A stretch of DNA of 64,000 nucleotides. Source: Hyphomicrobiales bacterium (GTDB lineage: Bacteria > Pseudomonadota > Alphaproteobacteria > Rhizobiales > Xanthobacteraceae). Of this stretch, positions 18,384-26,990 are shown in pieces. The notes below the pieces were generated by a model, which did no database searches, was not told the origin of the DNA, and worked only from the letters and a program-made list of their open reading frames with translations. The stretch spans positions 62,001 through 126,000 of the forward strand of contig JAKFYI010000014.1 of the NCBI GenBank assembly GCA_021730985.1, given 5' to 3'. The translations under genes were made by a program, and so were the position numbers. Numbering within the stretch: position 1 is the stretch's first letter; every line of letters starts with the position of its first letter.

Positions 18384-19565
18384 ATGCCAAGTTCTGATCA
18401 AGAACAAAAACTTCTCGATCTAATGGTTGATCTCGAAAGGTTTTCTCGCGAGGTCAATTTTCCGTCTGGCATCAACATTTTTGAGGCTGCGGGAATGCAT
18501 CTACAAGAGATTCGACACTCAAATTTCTTGGCGTTCCTCCTGCGCCCGCAGGAAGCACATGGCTTAGGTGCTGAGTTTTTCAGGCGCTTAGTACTGAAGG
18601 CAATAGACGCAAGTTCGCTTGATCCGCCACCTGTTAAGCCCATAACTGCGGCGTTGGCAGATTTTTCCGATGTCTTGGTTTCGAGGGAACACCGCAACAT
18701 CGACATACTTATTGAATCTAAGGGGAATAACATAGTTGTTGTGATCGAAAACAAGATTGAGTCGTCTGAGAGTGAAAATCAACTTTCGAAATACGAGGCG
18801 ATAGTCAATTCCGAATTTCCAGACGCGCAAAAGCTATTTGTTTTTCTCACTAAGGGTGGCGACCCACCATCGAATTTATTGTGGTCGGCAATAGACTATT
18901 CCGACGTGGTGGAATCGTTACAAGAAGCCAAGTTCTACCCGCAGTCGAACATAACTAATGAAGCTAAAGTGTTGGTCGATCACTACATAGCTTTGATTAG
19001 GAGGAATATCGTGCCGGACGAAGCGTTGGTCGAGCAATGTCGAAAGCTATATCTCAAGCACAAGAGCGCACTTGACCTTGTATTCAGATATGGAGAGGTG
19101 AACGCATTTGGCGCGGCGACAAATCAATTTTTCGATAGGCACAGTGAGCTTAAGCGGCTGTCTAGCAGCAATAGTCGAGCAACCTTTCTGCCGCTCACTT
19201 TGTTAGATGCCATACCGGAAATTGAGGGGACAAATTGGCAGGGGCAATCTCGCCCAGTCCTTTATTGGTTCAATCTGCAGCCCGGCAAGCTTGGCCTCGT
19301 TCTGGAGGTCGGCCCTTTGTTAAGCCCTGCGTTCAGCCGCGAAACGCTCGTCAAGATGCTACTAAAGCATTTTAAGACCAACACAAAAATTTATCCTACC
19401 TACACACGAGTTTACAGTGTGTACCAAAAGCTCAAGGATGAACAAGTCAGTGACCCCGAAGAACTTTTAAGGGTCATGAACGAACTATATGACAGTGTGG
19501 TCACCAGACATTTGGCGGCCGTCGAAGAAATTACGCGCGCTTTCTTTTTTCAGAAGGTATCATGA
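18384..19565 (+). CDS. PD-(D/E)XK nuclease superfamily protein (PDDEXK_4-like), AT-rich
   Basis: NIDILIESKGNNIVVVIENKIESSESENQLSKYE = D...ExK active-site arrangement with Gln motif; composition visibly AT-richer than flanks. Confidence 0.78.
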   Translation: MPSSDQEQKLLDLMVDLERFSREVNFPSGINIFEAAGMHLQEIRHSNFLAFLLRPQEAHGLGAEFFRRLVLKAIDASSLDPPPVKPITAALADFSDVLVSREHRNIDILIESKGNNIVVVIENKIESSESENQLSKYEAIVNSEFPDAQKLFVFLTKGGDPPSNLLWSAIDYSDVVESLQEAKFYPQSNITNEAKVLVDHYIALIRRNIVPDEALVEQCRKLYLKHKSALDLVFRYGEVNAFGAATNQFFDRHSELKRLSSSNSRATFLPLTLLDAIPEIEGTNWQGQSRPVLYWFNLQPGKLGLVLEVGPLLSPAFSRETLVKMLLKHFKTNTKIYPTYTRVYSVYQKLKDEQVSDPEELLRVMNELYDSVVTRHLAAVEEITRAFFFQKVS

Positions 19566-19594
19566 AGTGCGGCTTCGAAAGCGTAGCCAGTAGA

Positions 19595-19618
19595 GCGGAT
19601 TAGCGTAGCGTAATCCGC
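19595..19618. repeat. Small palindrome gcggatta-gcgtagcg-taatccgc
   Basis: Perfect 8-bp inverted repeat 3' of the nuclease gene. Confidence 0.55.
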
Positions 19619-19690
19619 CAGTTTTGTTTGGCGCAGCGCACTTCGCGATTGCGCCCTACGGCGGAGAACTAGGTATGCGGCCCCGCCAAC

Positions 19691-20095
19691 TCACAGCGCC
19701 CTGATCTCAATCCCCTTCACCCGCTTTCCGATCGCGATCAGCCGCTTGTCGGCGCTAACCAGCGGCGCGCGCTCACGCTGGGCAAGCGCCAAGTAGAAGC
19801 AGTCGTAGATCGGATGCTTGAGGTCGATGGAAAGCTGCAGCGCATCCCCGGCGAGGTCTTGCAGCGGGATGAGCCGCGAAAAATGCGTCGTCGCCACCTC
19901 GAGCATGCGCCGCGTGTCCGGCTTCGCAAAGTCGCCGCGCCCAGCGCTTTTCCAGAGAGCGTTTCCGATTTCCGCGACGATCAGCGACGGCGCAATGAGG
20001 TCGGGGTCTTGAACGCGAAGGGCGACAGCCTTGTCGGACTGAGCTTCCGGTAAGATCCACTTGGCCGCGACGCTGGCGTCGATGACGAGCGTCAC
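19691..20095 (-). CDS. vapC: VapC-like PIN-domain toxin
   Basis: MTLVIDASVAAKWILPE...IAEIGNALWK...HPIYDCFYLALAQRERAPLVSADKRL: PIN acidic residues. Confidence 0.88.
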   Translation of the reverse strand: MTLVIDASVAAKWILPEAQSDKAVALRVQDPDLIAPSLIVAEIGNALWKSAGRGDFAKPDTRRMLEVATTHFSRLIPLQDLAGDALQLSIDLKHPIYDCFYLALAQRERAPLVSADKRLIAIGKRVKGIEIRAL

Positions 20096-20334
20096 CGATA
20101 GCGCCCTTTGTTATCCCGAAACTCTCGAATGTCGGCAGTCGAGTCGCCGGATACCTTGCCGATCTTCGCTCTGATGCGGTCGGCCTCCGCCCAGATTTCC
20201 TCTTTGCCGGGCTTGGTGGCCGCGGCGAGCGCTTCGCGGGCAATTTCGTTCACGGACTTGCCTGCGGCCTTGGCCTTCAGCTTCAACCACTCGGCGGTTT
20301 GTTCATCGACGTTGCGGACCAGGATGTTGACCAT
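20092..20334 (-). CDS. vapB: FitA/VapB-like ribbon-helix-helix antitoxin
   Basis: MVNILVRNVDEQTAEWLKLKAKAAGKSVNEIAREAL; ATGA overlap with vapC. Confidence 0.85.
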   Translation of the reverse strand: MVNILVRNVDEQTAEWLKLKAKAAGKSVNEIAREALAAATKPGKEEIWAEADRIRAKIGKVSGDSTADIREFRDNKGRYR

Positions 20335-20346
20335 GTCGCGACTCCA

Positions 20347-20369
20347 AATGATATCATCACGATATCATT
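20347..20369. promoter_or_regulatory. Putative vapBC operator: aatgatatc-atcac-gatatcatt
   Basis: Perfect 9-bp inverted repeat with 5-nt spacer, 13 nt upstream of the vapB start. Confidence 0.65.
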
Positions 20370-20393
20370 GTCTGGCCGGGGTTTCAAGGCGTC

Positions 20394-20477
20394 GTAGGAT
20401 GGGTTGAGCGCAGCGAAACCCATCATCTCGGTGCGAGACGAGACTCGGCGGGTTTCGCTGCGCTCAACCCACCCTAC
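20394..20477. repeat. 84-bp palindromic intergenic repeat
   Basis: gtaggatgggttgagcgcagcgaaaccc (20394-20421) pairs with gggtttcgctgcgctcaacccaccctac (20450-20477), one mismatch in 28. Confidence 0.85.
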
Positions 20478-21781
20478 AAACCCGGCACCGGCTCGCTCAC
20501 CGCCCGCGCCGTTGCTCCTTCCTCAATCGTCCGCTCCGCCGTGTTCAGCGCCTCGATCGCAAATCCCGCGGCGGCCTTGTAGCCCGCCATGAACGCCATG
20601 CGCTCCGTCTCCGGGATCACGTCGTCGATGTTGTCGAAGGTGCCGCCGCAACGCTCATCGACCAGATTGAGCAGCCCGAACGGCCCCGCGCCGCGGTTGC
20701 GCAGCACCACCTGCGAGATCGGCACGCACAGCTTGGCGTCGTAGGCGGCCAGCGCCTGCGGCGTCACGCCATGCTCGACCATGCAGGCGCCGAGAATGCG
20801 CGCATCGACGATCGCCTGGCTGCCGCCGTTGGAGCCGGTCGGATACATCGGGTGCGCGGCATCGCCGAGCAGCGTCACCGGGCCGTCCTGCCAGGTCGGG
20901 ATGGGATCGCGGTCGATCATCGGATTTTCGAACACGCTGTCGGCTTGGCCGATCAGCGCCGGCACATCGAGCCAGTCCCAGACCCAGCCGTCGAAGTGGT
21001 GCGCGAACTCCGAAATCGGCACTTGGCGGAACCAGCCGCTCTGCTTCCAGCCTTCGGTGTTGTCCGCCGTCACCTCGGCGATCCAGTTGATCATGGAGAG
21101 GCCGGTGCGCGGATCGGGCTGCGAGATCGGGTAGAACACCATGCGGTGGCGATGGGTGCCGAGGCCGACGAACGAGGCGCCGGTGCGGATCGGCTTCTGC
21201 CAAGTGGTGCCGCGCCACATGATCGCGCCGCCCCAGTGGATCGGCGGCTGCGCGGGGTGCATCTGCGCGCGCACCGCCGAGTGGATGCCGTCGGCGCCGA
21301 TCAGCAGCCTGCCGTTGTGCTCGGATGTGGAGCCGCCGGCGTGCGCGACCAGCACGCTGACGCCGGTGGCGTTCTTGCGGTAGCCGGTGACGCGGCAGCC
21401 GAGACGCACCGCATGGGGCCCGATCCGCTCTACCACGTTGTCGTGCAGCATCATGTGGAGTTGGCCGCGATGGACCGCGTATTGCGGCCAGTTGTAACCG
21501 GCGAGCAGGCCGCGCGGCTCGGAATAGATGTCGTTGCCGTTCAGTCCGACCAGCGCCCATTCTTTGGCGGGCAGGCCGATGGCGTCGAGGTCGCTTTGCG
21601 TGATGCCGAGATCGTAAAGCTCGCGCACCGCGTTGGGCTGCAGATTGATGCCGACCCCGAGCGGGCGCATCTCGCGTGCGGACTCGAACACGATGCAGGG
21701 CACACCGATCTGGTGAAGGGTCAGGGCGGTTGCGAGTCCGCCGATGCCGCCGCCAGCAATAATGACTAGGTCGCTTGTCAC
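20474..21781 (-). CDS. FAD-dependent aromatic-ring monooxygenase (PhzS/NahG-like)
   Basis: GTG start VTSDLVIIAGGGIGGLATALTLHQIGVPCIVFESA; LLIGADGIHSAVRAQ; VTLLGDAAHPMYPTGSNGGSQAIVDA. Confidence 0.88.
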   Translation of the reverse strand: MTSDLVIIAGGGIGGLATALTLHQIGVPCIVFESAREMRPLGVGINLQPNAVRELYDLGITQSDLDAIGLPAKEWALVGLNGNDIYSEPRGLLAGYNWPQYAVHRGQLHMMLHDNVVERIGPHAVRLGCRVTGYRKNATGVSVLVAHAGGSTSEHNGRLLIGADGIHSAVRAQMHPAQPPIHWGGAIMWRGTTWQKPIRTGASFVGLGTHRHRMVFYPISQPDPRTGLSMINWIAEVTADNTEGWKQSGWFRQVPISEFAHHFDGWVWDWLDVPALIGQADSVFENPMIDRDPIPTWQDGPVTLLGDAAHPMYPTGSNGGSQAIVDARILGACMVEHGVTPQALAAYDAKLCVPISQVVLRNRGAGPFGLLNLVDERCGGTFDNIDDVIPETERMAFMAGYKAAAGFAIEALNTAERTIEEGATARAVSEPVPGL

Positions 21782-21949
21782 ACGCTCGATCCCACGGCGA
21801 TGAACGCCATTATGGCGCGGGGACGCCCGCCGACAAGCCGGAACCCGGCCGCTTCCAGAATGCCAGCAGGCGGGTGCAAGACCGGCGGAATCGTGTAATG
21901 CAGTCCCCGCGCCATTTGGTATCATCCAAACCCACTAGGAGGGCGAGAG

Positions 21950-22408
21950 ATGCGGAATTTCACACGCCGGGATACATTGGCCGGGCTGGCGATCGCTGCG
22001 GCCAGCGGCGCCGTCATTCAACCCACCACAGCAAGAGCCCAAACCGCCGGACGAAAACCCATGACAACCGCATCAGGCCTCCAGATCATCGACACCCAAG
22101 CCGGCACCGGCGCATCGCCGCAGAGCGGCCAGATTTGCGTCATGCACTACACCGGCTGGCTTTACGAGAATGGCGCCAAGGGCAAGAAGTTCGACTCATC
22201 GGTCGATCGCGGCCAGCCGTTCGAGTTTCCGATCGGCGCGGGGCGCGTCATCAAGGGCTGGGACGAGGGCGTCGCCTCCATGAAGGTCGGCGGCAAGCGC
22301 ACGCTCATCATCCCGGCCGAACTCGGCTATGGCGCGCGCGGCGCGGGCGGCGTCATCCCGCCGAACGCGACGCTGATGTTCGATGTCGAGCTGCTCGGCG
22401 TGAAGTAG
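21950..22408 (+). CDS. FKBP-type peptidyl-prolyl cis-trans isomerase with Tat-like signal
   Basis: TRRDTLAGLAIAAASG signal; FKBP core GQICVMHYTGWLYENGAKGKKFDSSVDRGQPFEFPIGAGRVIKGWDEGV. Confidence 0.92.
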   Translation: MRNFTRRDTLAGLAIAAASGAVIQPTTARAQTAGRKPMTTASGLQIIDTQAGTGASPQSGQICVMHYTGWLYENGAKGKKFDSSVDRGQPFEFPIGAGRVIKGWDEGVASMKVGGKRTLIIPAELGYGARGAGGVIPPNATLMFDVELLGVK

Positions 22409-22416
22409 CGGGACCG

Positions 22417-23298
22417 CTACTCCGTCTTGTTTGGAAAATCGCGGTCCGTTTCAACGCTGCGCAGATGCCTCAGCCGGCCGTTCTGCAACACGTAGAAGTG
22501 CCTTCCGAGGATGCCGCGCTCGTTGCGCGCGCCGGAGAGCACGACCAGCCTGCTGTTAAGCCGCACGTCAACCGGCTCGAAGCCATCCGGCACGTCGTCC
22601 CAGCCCGACATGTAGGGCAGCATGATCACGCGGCCGGTCGCAGCGTTCATCAGCGCGCTACCGATGCATGTGGTGCCGCACGGCCACGTCAGGCGGATGT
22701 AGCGGCCCGCCGCATCCGGCTTGGCGCCGTGTGAGAACGAGTCGGTGAGGCGCAGTCGTATTTCCTCGTGCAGCCCCCGGGGCGCCTTCATCCGCGCGAC
22801 GCGGCCGTGATCGTGATAGGGAATGCCGGCCGGATATTCGTCAAACCGCGGAAGCTTGCCGGTGTAGGGCGGCGCCGGCGGCTTGCCCCGGCAGGCCAGC
22901 GTCCATTCGCCCTCGAGCGGGCCGCCGGTGCTGCGCAGGACATCCGGCAGCGCCATCTGGCCGACGCGCTGCCACACGATCTTGGCCTTCAGTTCGCGCA
23001 AATCGCTCACCGATCCCCAGTTCGGGCCGGACGTGCCGGGAATTTCCGTAAACGTCAGGTGACGGGCGGCGGCGCCTTCCTCGCCCTTCCAGACATGCAC
23101 GACATACGGGAGCCGGCCGCGATCGGTGCGCTCCATCCATCGGCCGGAGCCGTATGCGCTGACGACGAGTGTGCGCTTGTCGGCGCTCTCAAGCCGGGCC
23201 AGCGCGCCGTCGCATTCCGAAGCCGCTGCGGCTGGCATCGCGCTGAGCACCAGCGCACAGAGCGACGCGCGCGCTCTTATCGAAGTCGATGTCGTCAC
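22417..23298 (-). CDS. Secreted hypothetical protein (GTG start proposed)
   Basis: VTTSTSIRARASLCALVLSAMPAAAASEC signal peptide; the longer ORF start at 23340 would lie inside the upstream hairpin. Confidence 0.6.
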   Translation of the reverse strand: MTTSTSIRARASLCALVLSAMPAAAASECDGALARLESADKRTLVVSAYGSGRWMERTDRGRLPYVVHVWKGEEGAAARHLTFTEIPGTSGPNWGSVSDLRELKAKIVWQRVGQMALPDVLRSTGGPLEGEWTLACRGKPPAPPYTGKLPRFDEYPAGIPYHDHGRVARMKAPRGLHEEIRLRLTDSFSHGAKPDAAGRYIRLTWPCGTTCIGSALMNAATGRVIMLPYMSGWDDVPDGFEPVDVRLNSRLVVLSGARNERGILGRHFYVLQNGRLRHLRSVETDRDFPNKTE

Positions 23299-23322
23299 GC
23301 AGAATCTTATAGCGCAAAGAAA

Positions 23323-23354
23323 AGCCGGCGGGATGCGCAAGGCGTCCCGCCGGC
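23323..23354 (-). terminator. Hairpin terminator of the DUF3597 gene
   Basis: agccggcggga / tcccgccggct 11-bp stem, followed on minus strand by TTTCTTTG. Confidence 0.6.
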
Positions 23355-23372
23355 TGGATGGATATGGTTCGC

Positions 23373-23756
23373 TCAGTCCTTCAGATCGGCGGGCACCTTG
23401 CCGCCGTTCTCGGCGAGCTTCTTCATCACCGCCTTGTGCAGCCAGATGTTCATCTCGGCCGAGCCGTTGAGTTCGCCCTTATAGCCGAGTTCCTGGGCGA
23501 GCTGCTTGCGCGCGGTAAGACTGCTATCGAGATCGAGCACCTTCATCAGATCGACGATCGATTTGCGCCAATCGAGCTTTTCTTTCTTGGTGGCGGCGAT
23601 GCCGGCCACCACGGCTTCGACATCGACGGGCGGCCCTGCGGGCGCGCCTGCCGCCGGTGCGGTCGGGGGCGACGCCGTGGTGCCCGCGGCCGGTGCGGCG
23701 CCTTCCGCTTTTGCTTTGCCGAAAATGGCGCTCATGATGGTGCCGAAAATGCTCAT
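23373..23756 (-). CDS. DUF3597 domain protein
   Basis: MSIFGTIMSAIFGKAKA...VDVEAVVAGIAATKKEKLDWRKSIVDLMKVLDLDSSLTARKQLAQELGY. Confidence 0.85.
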   Translation of the reverse strand: MSIFGTIMSAIFGKAKAEGAAPAAGTTASPPTAPAAGAPAGPPVDVEAVVAGIAATKKEKLDWRKSIVDLMKVLDLDSSLTARKQLAQELGYKGELNGSAEMNIWLHKAVMKKLAENGGKVPADLKD

Positions 23757-24008
23757 GCAAAATCTCCCGTTGGTGAGGTGGCCGGACACATCAAGGTAAG
23801 GGCAAAGGTCCGGCAAAGTCAGGCCCCCCGCGCCGGAAAGATTAGCCTGGGCGCCTACCGGGTTACCGGCCGAGGTCGTGCGGCTGTCATCTGGAATCCA
23901 CCCGTGGGGCGGCACGAAGTTGCCGAACATTCGCCGCCCTGGCCGCGTTGTGTAAGCCCGGCGCAAAGCGCTACAATGAAATTTCACCGATATACGGGCT
24001 CAGCCGCG

Positions 24009-24311
24009 ATGGCGCGATTTGGAATTCCCCGCCGGACCTTCGGCGTGAACGACAACGAGAAGACCCTGGTCAATTGGCGCCGCGGCTTGTTCCGGATCTG
24101 GGTTCTGATCTCTGTGGCCTGGCTGATGGGCTGGATGGTCTACCTGATCATGCAGGGCGTGCAGGGCCAGATCGCCACGCTGGGCGATTTCCTGGAAATC
24201 CCGGTGCTGTTGTTCGGCCCGCCGGTGGCGCTGCTGTTTTTCGGCGTTGCCGCCGGATGGGCGTTCCGCGGTTTCCGCATTGAGGATCGCCCCGCGGGCC
24301 CGCCGGCCTGA
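24009..24311 (+). CDS. Two-TM hypothetical membrane protein
   Basis: Two hydrophobic helices; an alternative in-frame ATG lies at 23976. Confidence 0.55.
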   Translation: MARFGIPRRTFGVNDNEKTLVNWRRGLFRIWVLISVAWLMGWMVYLIMQGVQGQIATLGDFLEIPVLLFGPPVALLFFGVAAGWAFRGFRIEDRPAGPPA

Positions 24312-24326
24312 CCGGACGGAAGCAGG

Positions 24327-25097
24327 CTAACGCCAGCCGCCGCCGCCGTTCACGTACACCGTATCTGCTGTCATAAACTCGCAGGCGTCCGAGCACATGA
24401 ACAGCACCAGTTCGGCGATCTCGCCGGCTTCGCCGAACCGCCCCATCGGCACGTCCTCGAGGAATTTCTTGGCAAGCTCCGGCGATGTCGCGGCCGCATC
24501 CTGGAACGGCGTGCGCACCGGCCCCGGCGAGATCGACAGCGCGCGAATGCCCTGCGAGGCGAACTCGCGGGCGACGCCCATCGTCATGGTCACGACCGCG
24601 CCCTTTGCCGCTGCATAGTGGATCGACGAGCCCGGCCCGCCGCGCCGGTGCGCCATGCTGCCGACGTTGACGATCACGCCGAATTTGTTCTCCAGCATGT
24701 GTGGCAGGACCGCCTGCATGCCGTACAGGGTGCCCTTCACGTTGAGGTCGAAGGTCTTCTCGACCAGGTCGTCGTCGATCTCGAGAAACTTGGAACGGCG
24801 GATCGCGGCCCCCGCCGAATTGAAGAGAAAATGCACGGTGCCGAACGCGCCGATCGCGCGCTTGACTGTATCGTCCACCTGCGCACGCTTGGTCACATCC
24901 AGCTTAATCGCCAGCGCCTGGCTGCCCTTGGCGTTGACCAGAGCTGCGGTTTCCTTGGCCCCCGCCTCGTTGAGGTCGGCGCAGACCACGTTGGCGCCCT
25001 CGCGCGCGAAAATCAGCGCGGCGGCGCGGCCGATGCCGCTGGCGGCGCCGGTGATGACGATGGTCTTGCCTTGAAAGTAGTCCGGCGTCTTCGGCAC
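24327..25097 (-). CDS. SDR family oxidoreductase
   Basis: IVITGAASGIGRAAAL; NSAGAA; Y-x3-K (YAAAK); C-terminal YVNGGGGWR. Confidence 0.93.
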   Translation of the reverse strand: MPKTPDYFQGKTIVITGAASGIGRAAALIFAREGANVVCADLNEAGAKETAALVNAKGSQALAIKLDVTKRAQVDDTVKRAIGAFGTVHFLFNSAGAAIRRSKFLEIDDDLVEKTFDLNVKGTLYGMQAVLPHMLENKFGVIVNVGSMAHRRGGPGSSIHYAAAKGAVVTMTMGVAREFASQGIRALSISPGPVRTPFQDAAATSPELAKKFLEDVPMGRFGEAGEIAELVLFMCSDACEFMTADTVYVNGGGGWR

Positions 25098-25137
25098 GGC
25101 GACCTCCCCACATGTTCGTTGGGAGGAGCCTAGCGCG

Positions 25138-25710
25138 CTATTCCTTCACCCGCACCTTGGTGGCGATCGGGCCGGTATCGCCCACCGCCTCGATGTAATG
25201 CACCTCGCGACCGCGCTTGAGACTGTCGAAATCGCCGGACAGAATACTGTTGCGGTGGAAATAGAGCAGGCCACCCTCCTTGGTCATGAGAAACCCGAAA
25301 TCGCGCTCCGGCGTCATTTCGGCGACCTGGCCGAGAAATTCGTTACTGGCCTCATGGCCGCCCACTGTGGTGCGGTCGTTGCGCTGGTCCTTGAATGCGG
25401 TGAGCTGGCGCTCCGCGATACGAAACGCCTCCTTGATCGCGGTCTGCAGGTCGGGCTGCTGGAACTTGCGCTGCAGATGATCGGGCTCATGCGACACCAC
25501 AATATCCTTGTGGCCCGGCAGGCTGATCTCAATACGAACCACCGGCGGAATGGTGTGGCGGGTGTTGTTGGCGCGCTTCTCCACCCGGACCCGGCAGGTG
25601 ATCATCCGTTCGTAGATGCGCTCCAGTTCGGCCACATGCCCGCGGATAACGTTTTCGGCCCACTCCGATTTGTCGATGTTGTGGAAGGCAATTTCCATCG
25701 GGATTTGCAT
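25138..25710 (-). CDS. HPF/RaiA-family ribosome-associated protein with C-terminal cold-shock-like domain
   Basis: N-terminal half HPF-like (IAFHNIDKSEWAENVIRGHVAELERIYERMITCRVRVE); C-terminal RDFGFLMTKEGGLLYFHRNSILSGDFDSLKRGREVHY resembles CSD RNP motifs. Confidence 0.78.
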   Translation of the reverse strand: MQIPMEIAFHNIDKSEWAENVIRGHVAELERIYERMITCRVRVEKRANNTRHTIPPVVRIEISLPGHKDIVVSHEPDHLQRKFQQPDLQTAIKEAFRIAERQLTAFKDQRNDRTTVGGHEASNEFLGQVAEMTPERDFGFLMTKEGGLLYFHRNSILSGDFDSLKRGREVHYIEAVGDTGPIATKVRVKE

Positions 25711-25844
25711 GGGTCACCGCTCTTTGGTTGGACCAAGTCAACGCTTGGGACGGCTCATGGTTCGCTCGTGTTGCGCTGCGAAGGCCGTATTCCGGGCCAA
25801 GCCAGCGGGTTAGGATAGTTCAACACTGAATTGGGAGGATCACC

Positions 25845-26249
25845 ATGAAAAGACTCGTTCTTTGCGCCGCTTTCACAGCCATCGCGTTCGCCGTTCCTGC
25901 CACGGCCCAACAGGCGCCGGTGCAGCCCGCGCCGGTGACTCGCACTCCGATCGGCAAGACCGAGGTGCCGGGCTCCAACTACGAAGTCATTACAGCAATG
26001 GTGACGATCCAGCCGGGTTTCAAGGCCGGCCGTCACAACCATCCCGGCACGGTGCAGGCCCAGGTGCTGGAGGGCGAGTTCATGATCCAGTTCGACGGCG
26101 AGCCGGAGAAAATCTTCAAGGCCGGACAATCTCTGGAAGTGCCGAACCAGGCGATCCACAACGAAGGCGCGCTCGGCTCCGTGCCGGCCAAGCTGATCGC
26201 CGTCTATGTGGTCGAAAAGGGCAAGCCGCTGGTTAATCCGATCAAGTAG
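25845..26249 (+). CDS. Secreted cupin-domain protein
   Basis: Signal peptide; cupin PGFKAGRHNHPGTVQAQVLEGEFMIQFDG.... Confidence 0.85.
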   Translation: MKRLVLCAAFTAIAFAVPATAQQAPVQPAPVTRTPIGKTEVPGSNYEVITAMVTIQPGFKAGRHNHPGTVQAQVLEGEFMIQFDGEPEKIFKAGQSLEVPNQAIHNEGALGSVPAKLIAVYVVEKGKPLVNPIK

Positions 26250-26258
26250 GCACGCCTG

Positions 26259-26888
26259 GTGCCGACCGACGTTCTGCTCGGCGTGCTGTCGCTTGTCGCG
26301 CACGCCGCCATCGCCATGACGGCGGCGCTGGCGGCGGGCCGGCGCAGCATGGATTGGGTTGGCGTTGCGTTGCTCGGCTGCGTCACCGCGCTCGGCGGCG
26401 GCTCGGCTCGCGACGTCCTGCTGGGTCACTATCCGCTGTCCTGGGTGGCCAACCCGTGGCTGCTGGCGCTGACCGCGGGGGCAGCGCTTGCCACCATCGC
26501 GCTGGCGCGGGTGGTGCACCACTTGCGGGTCGTGTTTCTCATCCTCGACGCGATCGGCCTGGTGGTGTTCACCATCACGGGCTGTCAGGTCGCGTTGCAG
26601 ATGAACCAGCCGCTGCCGATCGTGATCGTTGCCGGACTGATTACCGGCTGCGTCGGCGGCGTGATCCGCGACATGCTGTGCAACGACATCCCGCTGCTGT
26701 TCCGCGCCGAGCTCTATGCCAGCGTTTCGGTGGTTACCGGGGCAGTCTATGTCGGTGCGCTGCACGCGGGCCTCGGTGTTCATGCCGCGCCGCTGGTGGC
26801 GTTCGTGCTGGGGCTGACGTTCCGGCTGCTCGCCATCCGTTACAAGTGGGAGATGCCGAAGTTCGTCTACACCCGGGACCTGCACTAG
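26259..26888 (+). CDS. Trimeric intracellular cation channel family protein (YicG/UPF0126)
   Basis: ALLGCVTALGGGSARDVLLG and LITGCVGGVIRDMLCNDIPLLFR repeats, ~7 TM; GTG start. Confidence 0.88.
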   Translation: MPTDVLLGVLSLVAHAAIAMTAALAAGRRSMDWVGVALLGCVTALGGGSARDVLLGHYPLSWVANPWLLALTAGAALATIALARVVHHLRVVFLILDAIGLVVFTITGCQVALQMNQPLPIVIVAGLITGCVGGVIRDMLCNDIPLLFRAELYASVSVVTGAVYVGALHAGLGVHAAPLVAFVLGLTFRLLAIRYKWEMPKFVYTRDLH

Positions 26889-26990
26889 AACGCCGTGGAT
26901 GCGCGCCGCACTCGGCACAATGTTGCCGCAAGCTTTGCTAGGATCGGCCCGAGCCTGGACGAATCTTGAAGTTTTCGGGGGCCGCATCCC

